Shown one piece after another: positions 19,759-31,393 of a stretch of DNA of 64,000 nt. The notes beneath the pieces were generated by a model. That model was given only the letters and a program-made list of their open reading frames with translations. It was not told the DNA's origin and made no database searches. Made by a program: the position numbers and the translations under genes. Positions within the stretch are counted from its first letter, which is position 1, and each line of letters begins with the position of its first letter. The stretch covers positions 220,303,982 to 220,367,981 of the forward strand of contig CP136063.1 of NCBI GenBank assembly GCA_032622095.1, read 5' to 3'. The DNA comes from Siphonodentalium dalli (lineage: Eukaryota > Mollusca > Scaphopoda > Gadilida > Siphonodentaliidae).

Positions 19759-19850
19759 GTGTACAGAGTGGAACATGTGACTATTTTCTTGCCATCGGAA
19801 ATGACTGCTATCGGGTAGAACAACAGGCATTGGCTTGGCATGAAGCTAAA
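19759..19850 (+). CDS. C-type lectin domain gene, exon A
   Basis: Acceptor 'gatgctacag' precedes 19759; donor 'gtaagt' begins 19851. The exon encodes the start of a C-type lectin-like domain, with Cys in CDYFLAIGNDCYRV and the Trp-His-Glu-Ala-Lys helix start. It ends in phase 0, which fits exon B at 21636. Upstream signal-peptide exons were not found. Confidence 0.75.
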
Positions 19851-19989
19851 GTAAGTGTCAACTTATCAACTATTACTTTTATATTCATGTCTGCTCTGGT
19901 CATATATGGAAACCTTGTGGTGTTTCGAAACAATTTAACGTCTCGTTTATACATGCACAAACATCATTCACCAATGTTCTGAATATAGT

Positions 19990-20440
19990 AAGTGCGATTT
20001 TGCATGGGTGGTTTGGGGGGGGGGGGCTAGCCCCGGGATTGTCGGAAGGACCGATTGGTCCTCCCCTTAACCCCTCATAATGATCGATACACTCTTATAT
20101 TTACATACTAAGTGTGATTATCACTAAATCCAGCATTCCGATTGGTCGGCGCCCACGTGACTTGTTGCAGTTATTTCTCGGTGAACGCGCAACAGCTCAT
20201 AACTGCAACCCCATAATTACATCGAACGTCATCGATACCGGAAAGAAAAACGCGTAATGTTTTGAGCGCATTTGGACTTGCGCAGGATTGACTTAAATTA
20301 AATCATCAGGTTTCAATATAAATAAATTGTTCCTGTTAACTTTTGCCAAGGGTGCTATGGGATATTTTGGGCTGGTTTTGTCACGATACACTTTTCGATT
20401 TAAATACATTTACAAAAGTGGCTTTTTCGCTAAATGTATA
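19990..20440. other. Intron A; G-tract repeat module
   Basis: The segment 20010-20090 (G-tract, 'ctagccccgggat', 'ccccttaacccctcat') recurs inverted at 31090-31165 ('atgaggggttaagg', 'gatcccggggttagcccccc'), so it is a dispersed repeat. No coding sequence between exon A and the hairpin. Confidence 0.5.
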
Positions 20441-20444
20441 TAAA

Positions 20445-20610
20445 TATAAGGATTAACTGTCATGTGGACTGTTTTTATGGAGATGTAACCGTGAGGTAAG
20501 TGGTCATATAACTTGTATGTAAAACCCTTCGGGTTTTACACAAGTTATGACCACTTACCTCACGGTTACATCTCCATAAAAACAGTCCACATGACAGTTA
20601 ATCCTTATAT
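20445..20610. repeat. Near-perfect long hairpin, ~80-bp arms
   Basis: 'atataaggattaactgtcatgtggactg' at 20445 is matched by its complement ending at about 20610, and the arms continue to a centre 'aaacccttcgggttt' at 20521-20535. Only a few mismatches. Lies in the first lectin intron. Could be a MITE or give an RNA hairpin. Confidence 0.85.
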
Positions 20611-20974
20611 ATAAAACAATCACGGTGTCTCATCTGCCAAGTGAGAATCCGTTCCAAATCTGCAGACGACACGGTGCTAACTTGCGCTTGTCGTGGCGCT
20701 ATGCTGCACTTTTCAGTCAAAAAACCGGAGCCGTCACGGAAAATGGTGGGTATGTCTTGGATGGATGTCAGCGCTCATAGTTAGTAGTTAATCTAAATAA
20801 TAATACTAACCAATCGCTTTTTTCACTCTCAAAGAAAAAACTTTACACTTTGGAGTGGTCGATTAAAACTTGTCAGCGCTCCTTGTGGTAATGCTGTTTG
20901 GGCACGGATACCCGGGTATGTGTGACATAACTACACATGCCCCATAACATAACTACCCACGATTTTTACCAGCC

Positions 20975-21530
20975 TTCCTGAATATTGGGCCCAGTTGACC
21001 CTCGGTTGACCACCTTCAGATATCCTGGGGGATAGCAAATAAGAAATCGCTCAATTTTGAGGAAAATTTCGTATAATTAGTATTTAGTGGCACAAGCTGT
21101 CGCTATATGCCCGCATCATCACGATTCCTACCGCCTTCCTGAAAATTGGACCCAGTTGATCTTCGCTCGACCACCTTCAGATATCCTGGGGGATGGCAAA
21201 TAATTAGAGTGTTCAGTGGAACAAGATGTCCTATATGCCCACATAATCACGATTCCTAGCCGCCTTCCTGAAAATTGAGCCCAGTTGACACTCGGTTAAC
21301 CACCTTCAGATATCCTGGGGTGGCTATTAAGAAATCACTCAATTTTGAAGGAAATTTCGTATAATTGGAGTATTTATTGGCACAAGCTGACGCTATATGC
21401 CCAAATAACCACGATTTCTACCTGCCTTCCTGAAAGTTGGGCCCAGTTGACAATCGGTTGACCACCTTCAGATAGCCTGGGCGATGGCTATTAAGAAATC
21501 GCTCAATTTTGAAGGAAATTTCGTATAATT
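20975..21530. repeat. Intronic satellite, ~150-bp unit, four copies
   Basis: 'gggcccagttgaccctcggttgaccaccttcagatatcctggg' recurs near 20989, 21149, 21281 and 21440, each followed by 'aagaaatcgctcaattttgaaggaaatttcgtataatt'. Two more units lie in the next intron at 23092-23460, so it flanks lectin exon B-C on both sides. Confidence 0.88.
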
Positions 21531-21635
21531 AGAGATCTTTTATGCAGATTAATGAATTTTTGTGACAGCGATTTGTACTTTGTTTGTTGCGATTTTTAAT
21601 TATATTATTAATATTAATAATTCATTCTGTATCAG

Positions 21636-21723
21636 GAACACTGCGAATTGTTGGGCAGCAATCTACTTCGGATAGATAATATCTCTGAGCAGGAGCGCAT
21701 CCACGCATTGCTGTTGCATGGAG
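21636..21723 (+). CDS. C-type lectin domain gene, exon B
   Basis: Acceptor 'tctgtatcag' before 21636 and donor 'gtttgt' at 21724. The 88-bp exon continues in phase 0 from exon A and reads EHCELLGSNLLRIDNISEQE, the conserved Cys and the 'L..I....E' helix-2 segment of the C-type lectin fold. It ends with one extra base, matching exon C. Confidence 0.78.
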
Positions 21724-22099
21724 GTTTGTGGACGTTTTACTTTTATAGTGCCAACATCATTGCGACAACGGGCGCCTATAGTGAGAACGACGATATTCAC
21801 CAATTGCGCACACGTGCATGGACGTGTATTTAAACATGGATGTTATCATTGTATAACTGCAAAAGAAAATTTGTTGAAAATAAATCATGGATTATAGCTA
21901 GAGTTGCAGGGCACTCGGTTTAGATTATTCGAGTTATCTTTTGTTTTGTTTAATTTAGTTCGGTTTGGTTCACCTTGTGTTAGCAGTCAATCTGCCATAT
22001 CGTGGTGTTGCCCATTTTATGGGTGAAGGAAATACCGCTCAAAACGATAAATTACTCGAGACTATGCTATATAATTAATATGACGTGTGTCATGAACAC

Positions 22100-22860
22100 T
22101 CCTGCTTAATTGATGTGCATGATAAGCTCAAATTTGATGTGCAGATAAATACAGTGTTCAACAAAGCAAACCAAGTACTCGGCGTAATCAACAGAACCTT
22201 CACACGCTTAGACATCCCGAAATTCCAAAGTACCTAAGTATAGCACCTGAATGAATTCAACGAAGGGCGACAAAGATGGTTCCACAATTAAAGGTTTTCA
22301 ATCCGATCAGAGGGTCCACTTATCATCAAGATACAACTACAACAACATTTCTTCAAAGTACGCTTTAGTTATCAGAATCGATTAATTGCAACAAAATAAT
22401 GCTAACCACTGTCAACTATGGTATCAAATTTCCCAAAACGTGTTATTTATTAACATTTTGTTCGGCTCGAATTAAATATTTGATACACCCGCAGCCAAAG
22501 AAATAGTAATTTAGGGGTGTTTAATCGGATTGAGTACCTTTAAGACAAAAGAACGATAACAAGACTGAACCTGGTGTCCTTGACATTCAGGAGATTCAGG
22601 GGTGACCTCATAGAGGTATATAATATTCTAAATGGACGGTATAACGTTGAGTCAAGCATGTTTTTCCAGAAAAGTTTATCTGATATGACAAGAGGTCACA
22701 ACCAAAAACTCCAGATGCCATCAGTTCGAAAGGATACAAGGAAGAATGTCTTCACAAACCGTGTTATAAAAGACTAGAACTCTCTCCCACAATTTATCAT
22801 TTAAGCTGGAAGCCTAGACCAGTTCAAATCTGACATAGACTCCTAATTTTACGACAGGTA
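22100..22860 (+). pseudogene. Non-LTR retrotransposon reverse-transcriptase C-terminal relic
   Basis: 22140-22240 translates in fragments resembling the thumb region that follows the RT domain in CR1/Jockey-like elements (VFNKANQVLGVINRTF). 22574-22800 reads FRRFRGDLIEVYNILNGRY and later NVFTNRVIKD, the well-known 'RRxRGDLIExYKIL ... RVI' ending. Stops and shifts break it, and a ~170-bp repeat (22296-22465) is inserted between the two parts. It lies in the second lectin intron. Confidence 0.7.
22296..22465. repeat. Dispersed ~170-bp repeat inserted in the RT relic
   Basis: 'caatccgatcagagggtcc' through 'cagttatcagaatcgattaattgc' and 'aaacgtgttatttattaacattttgttc' match 57410-57600 in the same order with moderate divergence. 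Both copies contain an 'acaac' run. Confidence 0.75.
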
Positions 22861-23091
22861 GTATACGTTTGATGATAACACTTGCTAGATATCCACGATG
22901 TACTGGAAGGACATATTATTAACTCTAAATGTAAAATTTATTCACTACATGTTACCAGAACTAAAAGTCACAAGACTGTGATATTGATGATGGTGATGAT
23001 TGTATGCTGAATATAATAAAATATTAATATAATTTCAAAATTAAGTAAATGAATTAATATAAATTTCGAATACCAAGACATAAATAATACG

Positions 23092-23460
23092 CCTTCTTAT
23101 AAATTGGGCCCAGTTGACCCTCGGCTGACCACCTTCGGATATCATGGTGGCCTGCAAATAAGAAATCGCTTAATTTTGAAGGACTTTTCGTATAATTAGA
23201 GTATTTAGTGGCACAATCGGTCGCTATATGCCCAATAAATTCGAATACAGACATAACTAATACCCGACTACCCGCCTTCTTATAAATTGGGCCCAGTTGA
23301 CCCTCGGCTGACCACCTTCAGATATCCTGGGGGATGGCAAATAAGAAATCGCTCAATTTTGAAGGACTTTTCGTATAATTAGAGTATTTAGTGTCACAAG
23401 CGGTCGCTATATGCCCAATAAATTTCAAATACAAGCACATAAATAATACCCGACTACATT
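23092..23460. repeat. Intronic satellite, two ~188-bp units
   Basis: Both units carry 'aaattgggcccagttgaccctcggctgaccaccttc' and 'gaaggacttttcgtataattagagtatttag', the same family as 20975-21530. The array ends about 15 bp before lectin exon C. Confidence 0.88.
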
Positions 23461-23476
23461 ATTTTCTGTCATACAG

Positions 23477-23706
23477 GACTCGCCCATTCTGACGTCTGGA
23501 TCGGCGGCAACGACTTGAACTCCGAGGGTGTTTGGGAGTGGGCCTTGTCCAGCAACGAAGAGCATTTTAGCTGGACATACTGGGGTCCGGGGGAGCCAAG
23601 CAACAATCACGATGACGACTGCGCGGAAATTAGAATGGGACACCGGGGCTTCTGGAATGATGTACCATGTTACCTCAAGCGCAGCTTTATATGCAAGAAA
23701 GTGTAA
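23477..23706 (+). CDS. C-type lectin domain gene, exon C (terminal)
   Basis: Acceptor 'tgtcatacag' before 23477; two bases complete the split codon from exon B. The exon reads SDVWIGGNDLN, then WTYWGPGEPSNNHDDDC and WNDVPCYLKRSFICKK, giving the long-loop EPS motif in place of EPN or QPD, and an intact WND motif. The three C-terminal Cys of the fold are present. It ends at TAA 23704-23706; a donor 'gtaagt' at 23703 is an alternative. Probable secreted carbohydrate-binding immune lectin; sugar preference cannot be called from EPS. Confidence 0.88.
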
Positions 23707-23709
23707 GTA

Positions 23710-25138
23710 GCATATCGGACCAATACGTTTACGTATTTCGCTTTAAAATAGAAAACTAGTTTTATAAATTGCGTTTCTAACGACTCCGACATGGAATTTA
23801 CAGAAATTTCAACAAATATCGCCATTGGATTCTAGTCACATTTCAACAAGAAATGAGCACAACTGGGCGATATAAGTGATCCATACCATTACCTATGAAT
23901 ATCCCACCTCACTAGATCCAAAATTATAACTTTGGCTCAAAATGGCCACCAAAATGGCGGCCAAGATATGGAATATGGTAGATATTGAACCAACGGACCC
24001 TGCAATCCCCTACAAGTTGAGCTTGTTGAATAATAATGGCCAATCTACCCTATAAACATATACTACTAACATAGGTTAATCGTGGCTATTGTACACTTAC
24101 CTTACCAAATATACTGTTGATTGTTGTATCACAAACTTGACAGTTTTTCACCATCTTTTCATATATGTTACACTGAAAAAGTATTGATTACATAACTCAA
24201 TCGTGAAATGCCTTGCAAACTGGCAACCATATTTGGTTACAAATGTCGATTTTCACTTATATCGCGGACATTAGCATTTGATGTACCGACAAAGGAAACA
24301 TTTTTTATTGTAGCATTCTCAGTGTCGCATGAGCCATGAAAAAGAGATTTTAAAGTTGCAGTGTGGAATTTCGCCGAAGTTTGATTTAGGGAGTCCGGCC
24401 ATGTTTTAGGATGTAAATGGGCAGAAATTTTCACAGAAAATAGGAGTACCATGATTTGTGTCTAAACTAACCCATTAACATCAGAACATAATCCAAGATG
24501 ACAGCCAAAAGAAAGCAGTTTCATTTATATGTTTCTCCCTTTACACCAAAACATTTACAACTTGTCGATGGAATCGACTAATTCGCCCCGCCTAAACGTA
24601 AGACGTATACAGTGACTAGCTAGTTTCAAATGAGCGTTTGGCATTTTCATGATCACTGGCGGTCAGCGATTTATAAAGAAATGAAACAACTGCAATGCAC
24701 ACTTCAATATAAACGCAGGGTGAGATTTAGTCAAATTTTAGTGGGTTGTTCAAGTATTGTGATACGTTGTACCTGTCTTGTCAGAGAATGATATTGAAAT
24801 GCAATATTGTCAATTGCTCTGAATTTTTTTTTTAATTCCCGAAACTTTTGAAGGAAATCAAGATATTCCATTTGGAAAATGTGTATGCCTGCAGTAATTT
24901 CGTCATGATATGACATATACCGATAATTTCATAAATACAGACGACTCCCGACAGCGGTAATAATGTCTCAGTTTCAGAATAGTCCAAAGTAGAATAGATA
25001 TTTCCAGATTTACCCCAATATTGTCATCAATTTGGGGACAGTGGGTGGAGTTAATAATTTCCCGGTCTCAAACATCCACATACAATTGCCAGTGCGCTAC
25101 TCGCATTTGTATATGGGGTCATATGTTCAAAAATAGTA
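23710..25138. other. No gene seen
   Basis: AT-rich single-copy-looking sequence. Some 'ccaaaatggcggccaag'-type text at 23940-23970 recalls the dispersed repeat at 1-600. No domain is recognisable in either strand. Confidence 0.5.
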
Positions 25139-25537
25139 TTAACCCTTTACCCAACAAACCGGCCAAAACCGGCCAAATAAAGCTTCAACAGCCTAAAATA
25201 TCTTCGATCTGTCTCAATAGAACCATACAAATATGGATATCATTGGAACCGGCTCCTTGACCACATTGTGATAGTTACAGTTATGCCCTGTGCCAATGCA
25301 TTCTCTTATATATGCGAGTCGACCATAGGTCGCCTCGCATATATAAGAGAATGCATTGGCCTAAAAAAAATCTTTTTTCAACACTTTTTACCATTTGTTC
25401 TTACATTCTTTAACAATTTTTTATAATTTTTAATGTGTTAAGCCAATGCATTCTCTTATATATGCGAGGCGACCTATGGTCGACTCGCATATATAAGAGA
25501 ATGCATTGGCACAGGGTTCTGTTGGGTAAAGGGTTAA
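25139..25537. mobile_element. TTAA-flanked MITE with internal palindromes (piggyBac-like)
   Basis: Ends are TTAACCCTTTACCCAACA and its exact complement (18 bp), each beginning with TTAA at 25139 and 25534. TTAA target duplication is typical of the piggyBac superfamily. Inside are two near-perfect 70-bp palindromes (25292-25361, 25442-25511) built on 'gccaatgcattctcttatatatgcgag' in opposite orders. No coding capacity in 399 bp. Diverged partial copies are at 28030-28213 and 62637-62845. Confidence 0.8.
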
Positions 25538-26316
25538 ACTTGTATATTACATACATTATTGAAAGGGATTGATTATATTCATCGGAGACTGTATCAACTG
25601 CAAACAAATTAAAATACTAACTGGAGACACTACCAACATGATGTTTTCCAGATTAGAAGATCTGTTTGATGGCTGACACTATATGCAACTGCTCATACGT
25701 ATTTTCAATATTAATCATTGGTTAATCAGATAATAACACATGTTACTGTGCTATTAATTTTCTTTATATATCCTCTCACACTATCCTCAGTTAATTTGAC
25801 AAATTACTGGCATTGAGATATATTTTTTTTTCATCGTTATGCACAAACCCCAGATCAGTTTGCATTATGTTAGTATTGGAATCTGCTCCACTGTTATTTG
25901 TTTTTTTTATTAGAGGAGAGAAGCCATTAAATTCTGACAGCACCAGTTATGGGAATTATGAATTACAACACCAGGAAGATACATGTGCATACATGTGCAT
26001 GTATGCATAGCGTAATAACGATGTACAATTGCTGACATACTATACAATTTGTGCCAGTAATACTACATCGCCTATTAATGGAGTATTACATTTTAAGCGA
26101 GATCATATACATATTGGCCACGACATTTCTTGCAACCAATACGAACATGTCAGGGACATTTATTCTAATGATTATTGGCAGTGAATGTCATGCCTTTTCC
26201 GTGTGATGTTCATGAAAAGGAGTTGACCTCATATTACTCAATCCATCGATCTATATATACAATATACGTCCATGCTCAATCATTATGTTATTGAGAATCA
26301 GAAACCCAACACAGGC
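25538..26316. other. No gene seen
   Basis: AT-rich, with no recognisable coding signal or clear repeat. Confidence 0.45.
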
Positions 26317-27072
26317 ATAGTGAGATGACATAGTAAGATGACATAGTAAGATGACATAGTAAGATGACATAGTAAGATGACATAGTAAGATGACATAGTA
26401 AGATGACACAGTAAGATGACATAGTAAGATGACTTAGTAAGATGACATAGTAAGATGACATAGTAAGATGACATAGTAAGATGACATAGTGAGATGACAT
26501 AGTAAGATGACCCAGTAAAATGACATAGTAACATGACATAGTAACATGATATAGTAACATGACATAGTAAGATGACATAGTAAGATGACATAGTAAGATG
26601 ACATAGTAAGATGACACAGTAAGATGACATAGTAAGATGATATAGTAAAATGACATAGTAAGATGACATAGTAAGATGACATAGTAAGATGACATAGTAA
26701 GATGACATAGTAAGATGACACAGTAAGATGACATAGTAAGATGATATAGTAAAATGACATAGTAAGATGACATACTAAGATGACATAGTAAGATGACATA
26801 GTAAGATGACATAGTAAGATGACCCAGTAAAATGACATAGTAAGATGACATAAGAAGTTGACATAGTCAGTTGACATAGTAAGATGACATAGTAAGATGA
26901 CACAGTAAGCTGACATAGTGAGATGACATAGTAAGATGATATAGTAAAATGACATAGTAAGATGACCCAGTAAAATGACATAGGAAGTTGACATAGTCAG
27001 TTGACATAGTAAGATGACATAGTAAGATGACATAGTAAGATGACACAGTAAGCTGACATAGTAAGATGAACA
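26317..27072. repeat. 13-bp minisatellite (agatgacatagta), ~58 copies
   Basis: Units vary as gacacagtaagat, gatatagtaaaat, gacccagtaaaat and gttgacatagtca, and these variants recur in a higher-order pattern (for example the 26500-26680 and 26700-26840 blocks). Because 13 is not a multiple of 3 and the unit has no stop in any minus frame, all three minus frames read the same 13-residue peptide cycle (MSSYYVILLCHLT). This explains the long overlapping ORFs, which I do not call genes. Confidence 0.95.
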
Positions 27073-28029
27073 GATACATAATCCTTCATTGTATTACAAC
27101 ATGTCTTGACACAGGAAGTACATGTTATAAGTGAATATCCGTACGCTGGCCCAACAAATAACATAACTCTGAATTAAAGGAACAATGTTTGAGCATCAAT
27201 TTGTCTGATTCAGGTAAATAATGTGCAAAGCAATTTTCCTCACTATTTGCACGTCCAGTCAACTGAATATTCATGTCGATCTGCAATCACGCCACAGCTG
27301 TTACTAATATACAGACGATAAAGAGAATATGCCATTTATAGTGATATACTATAATCAATAGACTAAGATGTGGAAAGTCAAGTCTGACAACCTCATTCTC
27401 TGGTGGTGCGATGAATAATTGTATTATGGAAATCCGTCTTCAGTTAATTTGTCACATGTGTAGTGGGGCGTGTTAATCAAACAAATTCACATATCACATC
27501 TTGAAAATGCTATCGGAATAAATAGAACAAAATATAATGCATTTTGGTATCTGGCTGCCATCTTGACATCCAATCTGTAGTAAGCTGGTCAGGGTAGCCA
27601 TATATTATGGTCACTTCCTTTGCAAAGTTCTGGTCGTTTTTTTCAAAACATTGGCCAGAATCCCAAAGTTATTTTCTGCGAAATTGCATACTGCATCATT
27701 TGAAATGAATTTGTATTGCACAATAAGAAAATAGGACCACACGAATAGTATTTAGAGGTCATGTTTAATAACCAAGTGAGTCTCAATTAGCCAGCTTTCC
27801 ATATTTTGGGCGCAATTTTGAGCCAAAGTGACAATTTTGATCCTACTGTGGTGAAATTTTCATAGGTAAATGGTTTGCATAATTCATGATTTAGTTAGGT
27901 TCTTTTCTTGTTGAACTATGACTAGAATCCCAATTGCGATTTTTTTGTAAATTTTATACCGCGTTCTGCAAAATCGACCTTTTGAGGAATCGGAAAGGGG
28001 CTGGAATGACATAAAGAAGGACATATACA
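27073..28029. other. No gene seen
   Basis: AT-rich; includes 'gggcgcaattttgagccaaa' style text that recalls 23930-23960 inverted. No domain recognised. Confidence 0.45.
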
Positions 28030-28213
28030 TCGACTCGCATATACAAGAGAATGCATTGGCACAGCGCATAACTGTAACTATCACAATGTGGTCAAGGAGC
28101 CGGTTCCAATGATATCCATATTTGTATGGTTCTATTGAGACAGACCGAAGATATTTTAGGCTGTTGAAGCTTTATTTGGCCGGTTTTGGCCGGTTTGTTT
28201 GGTAATGGGTTAA
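28030..28213. mobile_element. Partial inverted copy of the TTAA MITE
   Basis: 'gagaatgcattggcacagcgcataactgtaactatcacaatgtgg' through 'ccggttttggccggtttgtttggtaatgggttaa' is the complement of 25139-25310 at about 90 percent. The distal palindrome is mostly lost (28025-28065). Confidence 0.8.
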
Positions 28214-28806
28214 AGGAGTAGCCTTTGAACCATTAAATATTCGAAATGCAACGTTTATGTATATAAATCCTACTCCTTTGTTTGTTCAGTGTATATACAT
28301 ACACCCATTGATCGATTATTGTCTCGTTTTTTTTCAGATTGACAGAGGAAATTGGATGAGCTTTAACATGGTCTGTAACTGTCTGTAACGGTCATCAGTA
28401 ATTATTAAAACAATCTCTTCCGTGAAGTAGACATCCTCAATTTAAGAATCCGAGAGGTTCCGTGTAGATGGTTATACCGATTGTATTCATGGTAACTACA
28501 CGATAAGTACATGTAGCTATTATTGCTTGTCATGTGGATTAAGAGACGTCAATTAATATGCCACACTGTTCTACGACCAGCAAATGTGGCATATATTAAA
28601 ATTGAAAATATCCATATTTAGGATACCAAAGTTTTTTTCTGGAATTGAATGTATTATATTCAGAACACATTATTTAAACATTTTTATTGTATAACTGATT
28701 ATGGCAGAAATATATTCTGATTTACTCCCATTGCAAACTTTAATTTGCGGCGTCAGCACATCGGCTTTATTTGGTCATTAATGTACCTATAATTTGGCGG
28801 ATATGT

Positions 28807-28815
28807 GTAATATCT
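28807..28815. repeat. Left 9-bp target-site duplication (GTAATATCT)
   Basis: Identical to 45507-45515 and directly abutting the first base of the left inverted arm. Confidence 0.75.
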
Positions 28816-30566
28816 AGGTGTGTGAAGTTGGTTTGACATTGGACGTTGGACGTTCAACAAAAACGATCTAAACACCGCATATTTGCAGATGAAAATTAGT
28901 GTGAAGTTGGTTTGACATTGGACGTTGGACGTTCAACAAAAACGATCTAAACACCGCATATTTGCAGATGAAAATTACTGTGAACTGGTTTGACATTGGA
29001 CGTTGGACGTTCAACAACAACGATCTTAAAACCGCTTATTTGCAGCTGAATCGAATCGCACATATATAATAGGCACAGGTAGAACCGCTTTGTCAAAAAA
29101 AAAAAAAAACGCAGTTTCCAGTTTGCCCAAGGAGACTTCTCTAGACCTAATTCGCGCTCTCCAGTTCACAAATTTTAAACTTTTTTTTTTTACATAATTT
29201 TCCGAATGTTCCTTTCCCCTTTGAAAAACATTCAAACTGAAATTCAAATGTGTACACAGGTAGAACCGCTTTGTTTCGGTCCAATCGGTATTGCGTGGGA
29301 ATAATCTATGCTCCATAGGATTTCACTACCGAAATTTCAAGGTTATTGATCCACTGGTTTTGCCTCTACCCTCTGCACTCACGGCGAACTTTAGACAGAA
29401 TTTTCTAAGTCGAACGTCCATTTGTTTACCTTTCGAAAGACATTCAAACAGACATTCAAATATATGCTTCTGGCCCAATTATACGGCCCGTTTCGGTTGC
29501 CATGGGCGTACCCGGATGTGTAACGAATGAAAATCATCGGCATATCATAATGCTTGCAGTTTGTGAGATAATGGGGTGATCAAATATTTGGGAATATCGC
29601 TGTGAAGTTGGACGGACGTTGGACGTTCGTGGACATTCGCGACACGGTCTGTTTTCAATGAAATACTATATACTCGCATTTGTTGATATGACTAACAGCT
29701 GCCTTGTGCCCACACAACTCTTATTTTAAAAAATCACCCTCCTTGCAAACATATTTCCATGCAAATAATCAAATTGTTGAATGTCCACGAACGTCCAAAG
29801 TCCGTCTAACTTCACAGCACAATTTCCAAAAAAAAAAAAAAACGCAGTTTCCAGTTTGCACCAGGAGACTTCTCTTGACCTAATTCGCGCTCTCAAACAG
29901 ACAAATTAAAAAAAAAAATTAAGACAATTTTCCGAATGTTTTTTACTTTGAAAAACATTGGACGTTCAACACTGTGGATCTAAAATGGGGTTACCGGCAG
30001 GTGACTCGAATCGCACATATATAGGCACAGGTAGAACCGCTTTGTTTCGGTCCAAGCGGTATTGCGTGGGAATAATCTATGCTCCATAGGATTTCCCTAC
30101 CGAAATTTCAAGGTTATTGATCCACTGGTTTTGCCTCTACCCTCTGCACTCACGGCGAACTTTAGACAGAATTTTCTAAGTCGAACGTCCATTTGTTTAC
30201 CTTTCGAAAGACATTCAAACAGACATTCAAATATATGCTTCTGGCCCAATTATAGGGCCCGTTTCGTGTGTCATGGGCGTACCCGGATGTGTAACGAATG
30301 AAAATCATCGGCATATCACAATGCTTGCAGTTTGTGAGATAATGGGGGTGATCAAATATTTGGGAATATCGCTGTGAAGTTGGACGGACGTTGGACGTTC
30401 GTGGACATTCGCGACACGGTCTGTTTTCAATGAAATACCATAGACTCGCATTTGTTGATATGACTAACAGCTGCCTTGTGCCCACACAACTCTTATTTAA
30501 AAAAATCACCCTCCTTGCAAACATATTTCCATGCAAATAATCAAATTGTTGAATGTCCACGAACGG
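28816..30566 (+). repeat. Left inverted arm of the giant foldback
   Basis: Starts with ~79-bp subrepeats at 28820, 28900 and 28979 ('gtgaagttggtttgacattggacgttggacgttc'). Two ~300-bp modules (29226-29530 and 29998-30301) containing 'gcgtgggaataatctatgctccatagg' follow, each preceded by 'cgcagtttccagtttgc' and an A tract. Ends with 'ttgaatgtccacgaacg' at 30566. Confidence 0.85.
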
Positions 30567-30574
30567 GGAACATG

Positions 30575-30656
30575 TCTCTATTCCGAAGGTTCGCTATTCC
30601 GAAGGTTCACTATTCCGAAGGTTCACTACTCCGAAGGTTCGCTATTCCGAAGATTT
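30575..30656. repeat. Short tandem repeat 'ctattccgaaggttcg', five units
   Basis: Near-identical 16-17 bp units from 30579 to 30650, then a T tract. Lies just inside the left arm of the foldback. Confidence 0.9.
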
Positions 30657-30659
30657 TTT

Positions 30660-31170
30660 TTTTTTAAAGGTTAATTCTATATTCAAGTATTGAGAGGGTT
30701 CTTTATCAAGAAGACTCTTTTTTATGAAGGAAAAAACTTATAACATTGAAACAGTAAATGTTATTTTTTCGCGGGTTTCCTTGAGATTTAATGTCATTAC
30801 GTATGACGTTATTTTCCAATACATATTCACGTCAGGCAGCCCACACAATTGCTCTTTCCATGCGATTTAATGTCTTAGTTGTAATAACAAAATGAACTTC
30901 ACTTATGGACAGTCACTGACAGCGGCTCAGTTATAAAAACAATGATGGTTGCCGACATGCAATGAAAAAAAACGCTAAGTACTGTTGATTGCCGCTTAGC
31001 GAACGAAGCCATTAGCTCATTATTCTCACTTCGGATTTATAGACATATAAAGTTAGTCCAGCTATCCACAGGGGCCTTAAAAAAAATTGTAAAATGAGGG
31101 GTTAAGGAAAGGGCCTCTTGGCCCTTTTGAAGATCCCGGGGTTAGCCCCCCAAATCACTCTCCCACACAG
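30660..31170. other. No gene; inverted copy of the 20010 module at its end
   Basis: 31090-31165 is the inverted counterpart of the G-tract module in lectin intron A. The rest shows nothing recognisable. Confidence 0.45.
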
Positions 31171-31171
31171 G

Positions 31172-31352
31172 GGCCTGTAACACGCTCCGCTGTCCGCCCC
31201 CTTTTGCACTGCCCATATACGCTGCATCTATATACGCGCCTTCTTCGCGTTAATGGTAACATTATATGTTACCATTAACGCGAAGAAGGTGCATATATAG
31301 AGGCGGCGTATATGGGCAGTGCAAAAAGGGGCGGAGCGTGTTACAGACCCCT
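31172..31352. repeat. Long hairpin with TATA boxes in both arms
   Basis: Arms 'cctgtaacacgctccgc...ccttcttcgcgttaatggtaacat' and its complement meet at 31262 ('aacattatatgtt'). Each arm holds 'tatata' and 'gggcagtgcaaaa'/'ttttgcactgccc'. Layout resembles the symmetric divergent promoters of the Polinton at 5334 and 6606, although the sequence differs. Confidence 0.8.
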
Positions 31353-31393
31353 GGGCAGCTATCCGATTTTCATTCATTCCTCAATTCAGCACA

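Noticed and set aside
26288-27079. Long minus-strand ORFs of up to 199 codons reading MSSYYVILLCHLT repeats
   Set aside because: They are one 13-bp minisatellite read in three frames; the unit simply lacks stops. No independent sign of a gene.
29291-30301. Conserved 79-codon ORF in the foldback arms (29291, 30062, 44850 on the other strand)
   Set aside because: It is conserved because the arm modules are repeats. The opposite strand is equally open and no domain is visible.
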